64,000 nucleotides of DNA from Spinellus fusiger (taxonomy: Eukaryota > Mucoromycota > Mucoromycetes > Mucorales > Phycomycetaceae). Below, piece after piece: positions 1-12,299 of this stretch. Each line of letters begins with the position of its first letter. Position 1 is the stretch's first letter. The stretch is from NCBI GenBank assembly GCA_025094145.1, contig JALLLS010000002.1, forward strand, positions 1,054,001 through 1,118,000. Reading direction: 5' to 3'. A program made the position numbers and the translations under genes. The notes under the pieces are model-generated. The model ran no database searches and was not told the DNA's origin. It worked only from the letters and a program-made list of their open reading frames with translations.

Positions 1-889
1 CTTTCCGATCTAATGTGCTTTTACAGCCTACAACAGATTGTCTTGTTCACCTGTCAGATCCTCCTTACTTGGTTGTTACTTTGAGTGATATTGAAATTGC
101 TCACTTGGAGCGTGTTCAATTCGGTTTAAAGAACTTTGACATGGTCTTTGTGTTCAAGGATTTCCACCGCGCACCCATTCATATTAATACTATCCCAATG
201 TCACAATTGGATAATGTTAAAGATTGGCTCGAGTAAGTTCTGTTATTAGGTAGTATATGTTCTTCAAACTAACAGTATATTATCTCTATAGCTCTGTTGA
301 AGTTGCATTTACAGAAGGACCTGTCAACTTGAACTGGGGTATGATCATGAAAACAGTCAATGAAGATCCTGCTGAATTCTACAAAAACGGTGGCTGGAAC
401 TTCTTGGGAGGTGGAAGTGATGTATGTCTTGTAGTGTGTATGTCTTATGTTTAATCCTGTGTTTTTGTTGATTTAGGATGACAACTCAGGCAATGACTCT
501 GATACAGCAAGTGAATTTGAGATAAGTTCAGAAGAACTTGAAGAAAGTTCAAGTGAAGATGAGAGTGAATTCGGATCCAATGCTTCCGAAGATTCAGAAG
601 AAGAAGAAGAATTGTCTGACTCGGGTGATGGTAGGCTTTGTTACTATTACTATTGTTATTGTTGTTATTTTTGAACTATCTAGCTTGCTTTAGTATAGCG
701 AATCTAACAATACAATGTTCTTATAGATTGGGATGAGTTGGAAGAGAAGGCACGAAAAGGTATGTGATATGGATTAGTACATGTAACATAGCTCATTTAT
801 TTTGTCTTTTTAAAACTATAGCTGATGAGAGAAAACTTAAGCGAGTGGGTGAATTTGAAGAAATGCCCAGAAAGAAGGCACGGCAGTGA
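1..889 (+). CDS. SPT16: FACT complex subunit SPT16, C-terminal part (5' truncated by window edge)
   Basis: Large subunit of the FACT histone chaperone, which moves nucleosomes aside for RNA polymerase II and replication in the nucleus. Five exons can be joined in phase: 1-232, 292-421, 477-630, 727-759, 822-889. The first exon carries the strongly conserved stretch [10 protein letters not shown] followed by [20 protein letters not shown], diagnostic for the SPT16 middle domain. The following exon has NWGMIMKTV and GGWNFL. The tail is the expected acidic Glu/Ser/Asp-rich H2A-H2B-binding region ending in a basic KKARQ before TGA. Each junction has a GTAAGT/GTATGT-like donor and a TAG acceptor, and all phases agree. 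The gene is incomplete because most of it lies before the window. Confidence 0.95.
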
Positions 890-3800
890 AGAAAGAAATG
901 GAAAGGGCCCTGACGGTTTATTTGACTTGAAAACCAAAGTCTCTTGGCTCTATATCGAAACACACAGGCTTTTTTTGAGAACAATCTTCAAAGAGTACCT
1001 AAAATATATTATGGATAAATGGTTAAAAATGTGTAAATATAAGTTAGACTGTTGATGAATACAAAATATCAAATTACCCTTTTCTTCTGAACTGATAGAG
1101 TGTAGGTGTACTACTTGTATTATATGAGAAAGATAGAAAAAATTTAGCGTGTATTATTTTAAATTAATACTAGTAGCCACTTAGTCCACTGTGAGCCATG
1201 ACTGTTAGCACTTTGTGCTCATAACTCAAGCCAATGCTTATCAGAGTTATATTTTTACAGTTGATGTAAACAGTATGTTAGTGTTGGTATTTTATTTTGG
1301 ATTAAACATAATAATAATAATAATAATAAAGATATATAGACTGAGAACTAAAGTACTTTTATGTAAACAATATCAGTAGTAGATCTACTTTTTCTTCCCG
1401 GTATTCGTGAGTTCTGGGAATCCAAAAGAATCTTAATCCTACTTGTGACAGTTTTTTTTTTTTTTACAATTTGCTAACTGTTAGTTTCCCTTTTTTTTAG
1501 TGTATAAGACCTAAAGTAACAGCATAATGTACACTGCTTAGTATATCTCTTCTCAGCGTGTTTTGGTTATGCCGTATTAAATTCAAGCAACTTTGCTTAA
1601 TGTTAACATACATGTCTACTCTGTATTGATGAAAGGGCTTTCCAAATAAATACAAGTGATTGGAGTAATTTCTGTAAATCGATCTGAAGCAGTAGTGTTT
1701 TATTGTGCTTATTTTGACACCTTGGTAATTGACTGAACATGTATTTTTATTCCAACCTAACTGTCCTATAGGGGAAAAAAGTATGTAGCTCATAGGATTG
1801 TATGACTGGTTTGTCTCACTCATTATTTACAGTAAGCTGCCATTTCTTGGTCATATCACAATGTCTCTACTTTCTGTTTGGTATCTATCATTATTTGGAC
1901 AGTTACAATGACTTTTGTGCAAATGACCATACTTGCAACAACTTGTACATTGAATATTGTGATTTTCTGTCTCAGCTTATTGTATGCCGTTGTTAATTCC
2001 CTCTATATCAACCTCTATTTTCTCGTTTTGTTGGTTTACAGAATTAAGAGAACATATGTGATGAGTTCTTTGAGGATGTCCGGGCTGTTAGCAGTCTGAG
2101 TAGTATATGTTTTTATTTGGCATGCAAGTAACTTTAAAAAGAAGGGAAAAAGAAGAGTACTAATGGCCTAATTTCTTACTTGTTTGGTCACTCACTCACT
2201 CAATAAATTCTGATATACCCAGCAAAATAATATTAGATATTTATTTGTCTGCTCAAAATAAGGCCTAAATTTCCAGTGAAAGAACGCATCCAACAAAAGG
2301 ACATAACAGTTTTTTTTTAAAAATAAATAAATAAATAAAGAATTGGCTAACTGCTAAGGAGCTCATTTTTTAATATATAGAAAGATAGCACCATAAAAAC
2401 AATTGAATGGTAGTTGGGAGATGTTCTGATAATATGTACCAAAATATATTCCACCAATTACTAAGCAACTTGCCAATAACTTCTATGCTGTATTATTAAG
2501 ACTCTCTTTTTTATACATTGGTATTGTTAACTATATGTTCGAGAGATTCATTTAGTTGTAGCAATAATAATAATAAAAAAGTAAAAAAAAAAACTATAAA
2601 TGAAGTCAGTATTTCGATATAAATGACTCTTGCTTCTCCTCACTCTTTACTAGTGTAATTAATATTTTCCGTGTCCATTTATAACCCTATACATTCAATA
2701 AGATACCAGAGATTTATTAAAGAGGACTTGTGCATTCTTATTTATTGTTCATTTGTTTTATTAATCAATAAGATTTATTTATTTGTGCTTATGACAAACA
2801 CTACTTATGCTTTTGATGAACATCTGTTTTCTTGAAGAAAAATAAACAGTAGTGTCTAAATAGAATATATTTTTTTACATGCGTATCTTTCTTCTTTAAA
2901 CCGTAGAAGAAAATAATGTACAACAAACAAATTACTACACATAGACACTGGTTTACTTGGTATTAGTTATTTTCAATACAAATAGAAGTATTTATAAAGT
3001 ATTTCACTGTAGTTTTTCTCTATTATGTAAGCTTATGTACATTAATAGTCTGATTCACATTTTATTCATTTATGTATTCATCTACCACATTATATTATAT
3101 AGATGCAATTGCATGTATTGTAGGCATACATCTCTGTTTTCTCACTATTGAATCATATGCAGCGGTCTTTAATTATACTAACAAACAAACAAAAATCAAT
3201 TTCAGATGAATCTGTCTTTATTATTCTTTGAATTTACATCTCCTTTACTACCTGTACTATTTATTCCGCTAGGTAGACTTATGGTACTACAGATCAAAGG
3301 TATAAAAGATAGAGCAACTGTATAGAATAAACAGCACTCGTATTCTCTCTATACTCTAGATATACTGTTGAGGTAATTCATAACTCTACATTCTGCAGTG
3401 TGTGAGTTCGAAAGTCAAACATAATTTCCGCTTGGTGTTTCTTGTTACTGTTGTTTGTCTTCTGTCTATATGTTTCATTTGATCCAACCCATTCTATGCT
3501 GTCCTAGTAGTCTTTTGTCCCGTGGTCTCAAACTACACACTCAAATCCAACATACATATAGGCTATGTTTTCATGCAGTGTACTTTGTCTTTACAAAAGA
3601 CAATATCTGAGCTATTGAATTATATTCACGGCTGTGTTTCCAATTCCAATTTCAATTTCAAGAAAATACATATGAGTGTAGCTGAAACACTTGAATAGAA
3701 TAGTACGATAAATGGCTGTCACACAAAAAAGAAGAAAGTATCGTTTAACTTTGGCTATTGAGATAAAAAAGGAGATATATACAACAGTGTATGTACTTAA

Positions 3801-4331
3801 AATATCATGGAACAGATAGATGTACCCAAGTTGAAGAATTAATAGAGTCTACAGGACATAAGACATCAGTATGGCATGGTGTTAATTGGGTTTCCAGATA
3901 CGGACATCTAAAACTGAATCCAAAATAATAATAATAGACCCCTTTCTTTTTGCATGTCAACTTAGCCAGTAAAAACACAAAAGAAACACTGAATGGTTTC
4001 GTCAAAAGTAATAAGCTCTTTCTTGTTCATGTAAATGGCAATTAACTCTTCTGTGGTCACAGTTTCAACACCGTGTACAATAGCGACTGTGTAAAATTTA
4101 CCAGAGCCACAGAACTTATTACCCACGCTTGATGCATATAGTTTGAATGAGTGCTCTCATAGCAGCAAAAGTCACGGTGAATTAAAATAAGGTGACTGCA
4201 TAAAACTTTTTCAAACTCACACAGTAATGTCTACTCATCTCAGGGCATGTGAAGTTGATGACGCGACTCTAATGATTTGATTCATATTTATAAGTCAATC
4301 AATAAACTGGTTTTTTCTTCTTTTCTTTACA
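890..4331. other. AT-rich intergenic stretch, no supported gene
   Basis: I see no convincing gene here. Open frames are short and lack recognisable motifs or consistent splice phases. Near 3714-3790 a plus-strand stretch reads as a basic helix-like segment (QKRRKYRLTLAIEIKKE), with a nearby fragment in another frame at about 3800-3920. This might be the remnant of a transposase N-terminal helix-turn-helix, but I cannot assign it. There are several homopolymer runs. Confidence 0.6.
1308..1330. repeat. (AAT)n trinucleotide microsatellite
   Basis: About seven tandem AAT/ATA units are directly visible. Confidence 0.9.
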
Positions 4332-5195
4332 ATGACTTTAACTAATCCCCGTGGCAACGCTTATTCTCGACCACTTTCTTGCTCCCGCTCCCGCTCCCGT
4401 TCCCGTTCCCCAGTTCGTGGGAGACGTAGTGTTCGTTCTCGCTCTTCTTCTCACTCTTCTTCTTGCGTTGGACCTCGTTCTTCCTCTCTTGTCCGCGGTT
4501 TTGACCGTACGGTCAATAGAATGCGTAGATCACGTGGTGTTGTTGATGCACCTACACCTGCTACTGTTGTTGTTTGTGGTGGTGTGCGTGGTGGTGTTCG
4601 TGGTGTGAGAACAGATGGAAGCCGGGGATCTTTCCCAACAAGGATCCCTCGCCCCATAGTGGGACGTTTGGACCGTTCAATGTTTGGTAATAAAACTAAT
4701 GCCACTAATACTACTGATACTACTGATACTAACATTACTGATAATGATACAGGCTCTCGTGGTGGTACCGTTTTTGGTGCCTCTGTTTGTTCTGGCGTCT
4801 CTGGTGATGCCGTTGTTTCTGGTGGTGCTGTTGTCTCTGGTGGTGCCGTTGGTGCCCCTGTGGGTGGTGCCTCTGCTGCCCCTGTGGGTGGTAGAAGGGG
4901 GTATATTACCCTTTGTGGCTCTTCTGCCTCTTGGAGGGAAGTCTCCTCTCTGGGGTCAAGCATTTTTGGCCCTGGAGAGGAGTTTAGCTGCTCCACCCCC
5001 AAGACCCCCTCTTTTTCTTCTCCTGCTTCTCCTGCTTCTCCTGCTTCTCCTTCTCCTCCTCCATACTCTCCAATCCTTCCTTCCTATCTGTGCTCTCCTC
5101 TCCTTCTACTCTCTCCTAATTTCTTTCCTTCCCTTCCTTCTTTTCCTTCTTTTTCGGGATTCTCAGGGCCATTATGCCCTGAAGATCCCGAGTAA
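4332..5195 (+). CDS. Arg/Ser-rich, Gly/Thr/Pro low-complexity hypothetical protein
   Basis: An uninterrupted 287-codon frame starts at an ATG directly preceded by the pyrimidine tract TTTTTTCTTCTTTTCTTTACA, like other genes in this window. The N-terminus is rich in Arg-Ser dipeptides (SRSRSRSRSP at about residues 18-28) as in SR-type splicing factors, but there is no RNA-recognition motif. A more ordinary basic stretch follows (about residues 55-120), then an Asn/Thr run, Val/Ser/Gly repeats, and a C-terminus of Pro-Ser repeats ending in a short non-repetitive tail. Two other frames, one on each strand, are also open because the DNA is repetitive, so frame choice rests on the ATG context and the Arg/Ser composition. 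Function is unknown. It could be a fast-evolving low-complexity gene or a fortuitous ORF. Confidence 0.5.
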   Translation: MTLTNPRGNAYSRPLSCSRSRSRSRSPVRGRRSVRSRSSSHSSSCVGPRSSSLVRGFDRTVNRMRRSRGVVDAPTPATVVVCGGVRGGVRGVRTDGSRGSFPTRIPRPIVGRLDRSMFGNKTNATNTTDTTDTNITDNDTGSRGGTVFGASVCSGVSGDAVVSGGAVVSGGAVGAPVGGASAAPVGGRRGYITLCGSSASWREVSSLGSSIFGPGEEFSCSTPKTPSFSSPASPASPASPSPPPYSPILPSYLCSPLLLLSPNFFPSLPSFPSFSGFSGPLCPEDPE

Positions 5196-5234
5196 TCTCT
5201 CACACAAACATCAATAGAGTGTGTGTGAGAGAGA

Positions 5235-5391
5235 AAATCATATTGTATTCATTCATTAATGTATTCATTCATTCATTGATGTATGTATTTATTTATTCAT
5301 TGATGTATTCATTCATTCATTGATGTGTTTATTCATTGATGTATTCATTCATTTACTCATGTATTCATGTATTCATTTATTAATCTATTCA

Positions 5392-5424
<33 letters not shown>

Positions 5425-5425
5425 T
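5235..5425. repeat. Degenerate ATTC/ATGT minisatellite ending in (CATA)n
   Basis: Imperfect tandem units built from ATTCATTCATTGATGT with variants run through the block. It finishes in about eight CATA tetramers at roughly 5390-5422, shortly followed by a GAGA run at about 5445-5461. Confidence 0.9.
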
Positions 5426-6539
5426 AATAAACATGCACAGAGAGATTGAGAGAGAGAGAGAAAAGATTCAAGACTAAGATTGTCTTTTACTGTATTCTAG
5501 ATAACAATAAACATACAAAAGATACTCAACAGGAAGATATTAGATTGTTGGTTTTATCTGGCAATTGGGAAGGTATTTGTACTAGTGCCATCAGGATACC
5601 ATCTGACTCTACTCGTTGATCATAGCAGATATGATCAGGCTTATGAATTTTTTCTCTAGATAATAAGCTAATTAGCAGACTGATTTTATACTGATCAACA
5701 CAGTGGCCATTACAGTCTATAATAACTATTCTAGGTATCTTTATCATAACAAGCATACGGTATAAGTTTAGATAGGTTCTCTTTATATACCAGTCCATTA
5801 CTACATCTACACTATACCATAGCTAAAGAAAGCAAACACATAACGAACCCTTATATCCTTTTTCATAACAATACCACGAGGAACCACTACAGACGACAAT
5901 ACTATTATTTCTTTTTTGGAGAAAAAGAATAGTACCAGCACTATTCTGAAATATATCTTTTAACCCTTGTTGCAGTAGACAGAGACATATACTATTGAGA
6001 GATAAGTGCTATTTCAATAGACATAAGGAGATGGGGCAACATGAAAGTGTAGACAGTAAAGCCATAGAGTATCTTTTCTCATTTTTTAGCCTATCTTTGT
6101 TGTATGCTTCCAAGGCTGTTAGGGACAACCAAGAAAAGAAGAACACAAAAAGACAATAATGGTGGGTGTTGTGGTGTCAAATGAAGGAGGCATAAGATAA
6201 AGACAAAAAGGGGTACAGGAAGCTATCATTGCCATACTGACACAGGATCCCAGCAGTTGGAATTGTATGGTCAGGGCAATTTTGGAGGGGAGGAATGTTA
6301 GCACTGTCTTCTATGAATGTGTTTGTATGTACATTGTTATATCTCTTTGGCAGTCTGGGGTTTGTGTACACATTTGTCTAGAAGATTGTCAGTTATACAG
6401 TAGAATACACGGACTGGGTTTCTTTGTTCGTCTAAACATCAGGTGGTACAGAGAGTACAGAGAATCTTGTATCAGGCAATGTTGGTAGTACATGTAGATT
6501 GATATATCCAGACGTACCAACAGAGGCAATAGAAGGAGA
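5426..6539. other. Intergenic, no firm gene
   Basis: A 90-codon minus-strand frame at 5526-5798 has mildly protein-like composition but no recognised motif, and I could not attach it to neighbouring exons. Otherwise nothing can be supported. Confidence 0.4.
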
Positions 6540-7130
6540 TCAGACACTCTCTTGCAGACAGAAGAGAGAAGAGAACAGAGATGAAGATATGTAGGTAGAT
6601 AAATATTTGAATGGAATAAAAAGAGTAGTGTAGAGATCAGGATTAGGATCAAGATAAGAGGCGTGGACTGATGAAGGATCTGATAGAGATGACACCAACA
6701 CTACCTTCTTTACTGGTGTTGGAGGAAGCTTTTTTTTTCTTCTTTTATCAACCAGCTTCTCTTTAATAGCCGAGTTCAAGATAATGACCGACTGGATGTA
6801 CTTTGTCAAGCTATCGGATGTTTCTTCTGGAACAAGTAAATTCTTTGATTCCACTAAACACACCACACAACAATTGTATGGACTCGACAAAGGTCATTGG
6901 GATCTCTTTCTCAGTTTGTAGATACACGAGCTTCCAGGTAATGATCGACACCAAAGAAAGGATGGGTCTCTAGTGTGAACAGAGGTAGAAGATATCTTGA
7001 TTGTTGCTATTAGGCTGAAATGTCTACAACAGCACATCCATCTTGACTCTTCTGATGGGATCTGTAGGTTCTTTTTGCACATCAGAGAAGAAAGAGAGTA
7101 GGCCAGTGACTAGAGCATAGCAGAGCCTGC
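6540..7130 (-). CDS. Possible spliced gene of unknown function (or decayed gene)
   Basis: Three minus-strand segments look coding and could be joined. Approximately 7125-7030 reads GLLSFFSDVQKEPTDPIRRV. Approximately 6972-6923 reads THPFFGVDHYLEA. 6860-6540 contains NLLVPEETSDSLTKYIQSV then a Lys/Arg-rich block and PPTPVKKVV. A GTGTAT donor and a TTTAG acceptor join the last two in phase across about 75 nt. The first join needs a weaker GTGCTG donor. No family is recognised, no upstream start exon was fixed, and stops lie between the segments, so a pseudogene is an equally good reading. Confidence 0.3.
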
Positions 7131-9151
7131 AAGTGAAGCACTAAGTGACGAGTTAGAAAGCGGAACACAAGGATCAGAACACAAGTACAACAGACACAAC
7201 ATGTAGCAAAGGTGAGTCTTATATACTGTTAAAGATAGACAGGCATATGAACAGATCAACAGACAGTGATTAGTAGGTGCTGTATGTCGGGTAAAAGAGA
7301 CAGAAGATACTTGACAGTAGATACCAGATAGAATACTGCCATTTTTATTGAATAAATCATACAGATATTTGTAAAGGGGTATTGACTAGTAGGATCTACA
7401 GTTACTTTCTAGAATATGTTGGCTCTGTGTCTATACTATACTGCTAATAACTGTGGCACCAACACCAGTATGTATGTATGATGGTCTCATTGAATAAACA
7501 TACATACTTTATCGCTATCTTTTCTTCTTACACTGTTTTTTTTTATCGTGGATCTACTTTATATGTAATCACCCACAACTATCTTTAAAACAAGGTCCTA
7601 TAGACTATCTCTACTACTACTCATGAGCCATTAATAAACAGTATATCATTTTCTGATATTAATTTTATGTTGAATATGGATATCTCTTCTGTGAGCAGAA
7701 TTCTATCGTGTTGTTTTATGAGACAGTGGGAGTATTACACCCATGTATAGTAGATAAGAAATGAGTGAAAGTAAAATATAATCCAAAAAAGAAAAAAAGA
7801 AAAACTAAAAATCCATAGCTCTTTTTATAACAGTCATGTGTTTGAGACATGGTAGATAGTGTAGTTTTATATCCATATGGGTAAATAAGACCACCAAGCT
7901 AAACCAAAAGACTTATTTACCTTATAGGTTATCATGTTTATTTTATAAGATACTTTCAGGTAGCACTGATTAATCAACAGTTTCATATATGGATTGTAAA
8001 CTCACACAAATTATGTCAGTATTTGAAGTCCTATGAAGGATAGAGCTTGTTCGGTGTACCTTAGACCGCATAAAAGAAGGTCATCTTGTCTTGGATACAA
8101 TAACAGGAAAAAAAATTTAATAGTTAGAAATAAAAGAGTCCCAGTGTGTACATACGAAGGTTATACATTCTATTGTATAACATGTAATCCACATGTACAT
8201 CTCTAATTATTTTAAGAGATTGTAAAGTTACTGAATATATTTTAATTCCGAGATTTTTATATTTGAAATAAACTTGGAACAAACTTTCTCCTTAGGTGAG
8301 GCCGGTCAACAAAAGGATTTTTAAGAATTTGTTTTTATAATGAACTGTAAATAGGGCAGTGTAGTTTTTCTTTTTACGCAATTAAAATGATATAATATAT
8401 AGAATTACACCAAGTGATGATCATTCATATATAAATATTTAAGTATAATCGAGAGTTTGATAATAGCCCATGATCTATTCAAGACAAATTAATGCAAGGC
8501 ATAACATGCTTGAGAAAAAAAATTAAACAGCTCATGTTTATTAAAACTACAATGCATAATGTCTGCTGGTCTTCTCGGTAACCTTATCGGATTAATTAAT
8601 ATCATAGTGATCACTATGAGTATTGGTATTAAGAAACATCTATCAAATAAACTACACTCTTTGAATATTTGTGAATGGAATAAGGTTCAAGTTTAAACTC
8701 GATCCTTTATTGTTATATGATGTATTTCATTGATATTTATTTGAACTACTTTAATTGCGATTTCATCTCTCCATTCGTTTATTTTATGAGTTCTTATAAG
8801 GAGATCATAAGGAACAACACACAAATAATAAACCAGCACTAAAAGAATAAGAAATAATTTCAATTGTATTTCCTCGACATTGGTGGCAATGTGCATGGTT
8901 ACACGTATTATTATTCTGCATGCTTTATACGATTCTAATTAAAAATCGAGATGTAGATATCATTTGGTTGAAAACAAGAAACTACATCAGAATAACCCTA
9001 AAGGCTACAAAAAAAAGCTGTAATCATGCAAAATTCATGATTATCGCATTACTGCAAGATTTAATTAAAGCTCAAATGTTTTGTAACAATGACTATCATC
9101 AGTTCCAGCAAATAAAAAGAAGCAAGATCCCCCTTTTCCCTCTTCTTTATC
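7131..9151. other. AT-rich intergenic stretch, nothing recognisable
   Basis: No supported coding, RNA or mobile feature was found. Only short stray frames and A/T-rich DNA are seen. Confidence 0.6.
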
Positions 9152-10843
9152 ATGGAAACTAAACTTAGCCAAACCATTTCCGAATCCTATGATTCTCATG
9201 AACCAAAAGAAAAAGAATATAAAACAAGTAAAATGGCATGGATTCAGCTATTGTCTGCTCTCCTAGTCAATTCTTCATGCGCTATATCCTGGACTACCGC
9301 CTCTAGTGCACCTGATGCAGCAGCCGAATGGATGAAAAGTGATTTGACACAGCTTAACTGGCTTTCCAACACCTCTGCAATCATAAATTCTATTCTATCA
9401 CTTACCACTCCATGGGCCTATGAGAAATATGGACTAAAGACCATGGTATATACTAACATAAACAATATCATATTCACTACTGTATAAGATTATTTTTTCA
9501 AGTGTACTTAATGCAATCGGGTGCTGGATTCGTTATATTTCTATTGTAGTCGCTCCAGATAAGCGATATTATCTGGTATTGCTGGGTCAAGCTATAGGAG
9601 CAATTGGAGGTCCCTACATCTATAGGTAGGTACCTAGTTTTCTCGAGGAACGTATATCTAATTCACTGGCTTTTTAGTATTGCAACAAAGGTAGTCATAA
9701 GAACCAGTATAATGAATTATAACACTCTTATAGTTTGTTGCTGTCTGGTTTGCTGGAAAAGACCGCGGTATTGCTAATGCACTTTTATGTATGCCTTAGA
9801 TACTAGAATTTTGTCTAATTTTCATTTTTCTATTTAGCTATACAACTGGGAATGTTCATTTCTCCTTTAGTAATGCCAGCACTAGCCAGTATTTCAGATG
9901 AAGCCCCTCGCTTGGTATGGCACAAATATAGATACATACATATATTTACACTTATTATAGTGGCTTGGGTCAGCCATTATTGCAACCGCAGTGGCCTTAC
10001 CTACACCCTTTCTTCCAAAAAAACCAAAGAACCAGCCTTCTGCTACGGCTGATATTGAGCGAATGCATTTCAAAGAGAGTATGATAAACTTGGCTAAAAA
10101 TCCCAACTATTGGTGTGTTACTTTTCTGTGCTCCACAAGTCTTGGAATGGTGTATGCTGTCTCTGTATTGGTGATTGAAGCTATTACTCCTTATAACTAC
10201 ACTACTCAGGAGTCTGGTATTTGTGCTGCAATAATTCTTCTTGGTGGCATGTTTGGTGGATGTAAGAGCTTTTTCTAGAAATTCAGTAACTAATCTAAAC
10301 AATAGTGTTATCAGGCTATTGGGTTGGAAAAACGGGACAATACTTAATGTTGATAAAGATATTTGCTCCTTTGTGTGCGGCCTCCTATATAATGCTAATT
10401 TTCCAACGTAATTTCTACTCATTTCTACTACGAATACTAAAGTACTGATTTAGTTATTCCCAATGCCTTTGCTGTCGTCCTTATTGCCTGTCTCACTGTT
10501 GGGTTTTTTGCCTATGCACTGCTTCCTTTATATTTAGAATTTGCCAGTGAAAGTAAGTAATGATCACTTTTTATTTGATCTTTAATATTGATATGATTTA
10601 GTTACATACCCGGTCCCTGAGTCTATGAGTTCGTGTGTTATTTGGGCATTTAGTACAACCTTTATGTTGATTTTCTCTGTGATACTTGATTCCCTGCGTG
10701 AGGGCCCTGATGCCAATCCTCCTTATAACATGAAAAAAGCCTCTATTGTCACAGCAGCCATAATGGTGGCTGTTACATCACCAGTTATATGGCTAAAAGG
10801 AGACTTGAAAAGATTGGCTGTAGATAAGAAAGAAGCATGCTGA
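9152..10843 (+). CDS. MFS membrane transporter, FLVCR/SLC49-like
   Basis: Predicted multi-pass major facilitator carrier resembling the FLVCR/DIRC2 (SLC49) group, whose members move heme, choline or other small solutes across membranes. The substrate here cannot be read. Nine exons join with consistent phases: 9152-9445, 9489-9625, 9678-9690, 9734-9788, 9838-9914, 9961-10261, 10315-10407, 10454-10552, 10602-10843. Family-like features are the first-helix region followed by LNWLSNTSAIINS, the loop YEKYGLKTM, then LNAIGCWIRYI, LGQAIGAIGGPYIY and VAVWFAGKDRGIANAL. Later helices follow LPKKPKNQPSA and a Lys-rich tail ends in EAC. The translation is about 436 residues. Exon 3 is only 13 nt but is required by phase. 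The start is preceded by CCCCCTTTTCCCTCTTC. Confidence 0.85.
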
Positions 10844-12299
10844 GGGAAAAAAAGATATGGGTGTTATACTGTATGCTTAATTTATCCGGCCATAGTATGA
10901 GGCAAGCTTCTCCTTATCGGCTGAAACCCAACTGTATACCTTTTAATCACTGTGATTATTAAAATAAAATAAAATAAACAGACACATAGTATATAATCAT
11001 ATAGAAAGACCCTTAAGATGACATATACATCTAATAATAAAAGAGTGAACCGTGAATATTCTATGGCAGAAAATAACCATGAGAATATATGGTGCAATGT
11101 TCATATATGATATTAAGTTAATAGTCAAAAAGTCTGATGTTCTTTCAGATTTAAGTGTATCTTACACTTTCAGACTTTGTCTTTGAGTTTATTAAGCAAT
11201 ATCTTTAAACTTTAACACTTTTGTAATGTTGGACACTTGAGATAAGTTTGGAGACACGTAGCGCCTGGAGGGGCTGGCTATTGACACAGAAAAAAAGATA
11301 AAAGAATAGGATGTGGAGGTGTTTTCGAAAGTGCAAGGGTGTAGGGTAAAGGTGAGGTATAGAATATACCACGAACAAAGTAGGGTACAGAGAACAAACA
11401 AGTCTTTAGTCTGGCTGTGGTACTTTGTGCATACACAGTTCGGAACCAACGAAAAGGAAAGAGACACAACAAAAACAGTAATAGAGCAAGAAGCAGCCCA
11501 CTATCCAAGTCAAAGAAAGTCTATCTTATTTATACTTCAGAAAGTAGCTCGGATCAAGGTCTGTTTTATTAAAGATGTAGTAAACTACACTTTTCATACT
11601 AATTGCTACCTCATTTCCTGTGAGGTGGGGTCTTGTCTTCTTACCATTGCAAACGTACTTTACACCAAACCTCCAAGAAGATTGGTTGGTCACACTACAC
11701 TGTCTCACACTTCTATTATTCATTATATCGTAAAGATTTTTGTCATAATTGGAAGGATCAATCTTTCGGGAATTAGAACTCATTTATTACCAAACTAAGA
11801 AGGGGACTCTATTGAATATTAATAAATGTTAATAATTCATAGTATGTTGATAGTATGTCCCCAAAGCTAATGCTATTAAAAAAATTATAAAAGAAATAGT
11901 AATTATAATCAGTAAACAACAGAATCTAACTATACGTTCTACTGCTCCGTATACCATTGGCCTAAAAACTTAAAGGCGACAAATAACTCACTATTTGTGC
12001 ATTTGAAAAAGCGATAAGCTTATACAGTTAAACCCAATTTTTTTTGTAGGACACTTTCTTTATTAAGCGTCTTTACGCGATCACACATCACACTGAGAGG
12101 TCTGACTGGAAAAACATAATGGATACAAGTCACTTGCAGAAAACTAAAATAACAGAAAAGGAAAGAAAACAGAACTAGCTAAAAGAAAAGAAAGAAAACA
12201 TAAGAGAAAAGAACATAAAAGTAAAGATATTCTAGACTATGACATGTCTTCGTTTTCGCGGGTGAGGGTGGTGAAGAGAGATCAAGTACGTTCAGAGAC
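10844..12299. other. Intergenic; stray frames only
   Basis: A 161-codon plus frame (11313-11798) and overlapping minus frames are open, but none has recognised motifs, a promoter-like context or splice-consistent extensions. I leave them unassigned. Confidence 0.45.

Noticed and set aside
1..12. Sequence start resembling an Illumina adapter end (TTCCGATCT)
   Set aside because: In frame it encodes F-R-S-N directly before [10 protein letters not shown], matching conserved SPT16 sequence, so it is native.
4451..5217. Overlapping Pro/Thr-rich minus ORF and Leu-rich plus ORF
   Set aside because: Both are byproducts of repetitive DNA. Neither has the ATG context of the Arg/Ser-rich frame.
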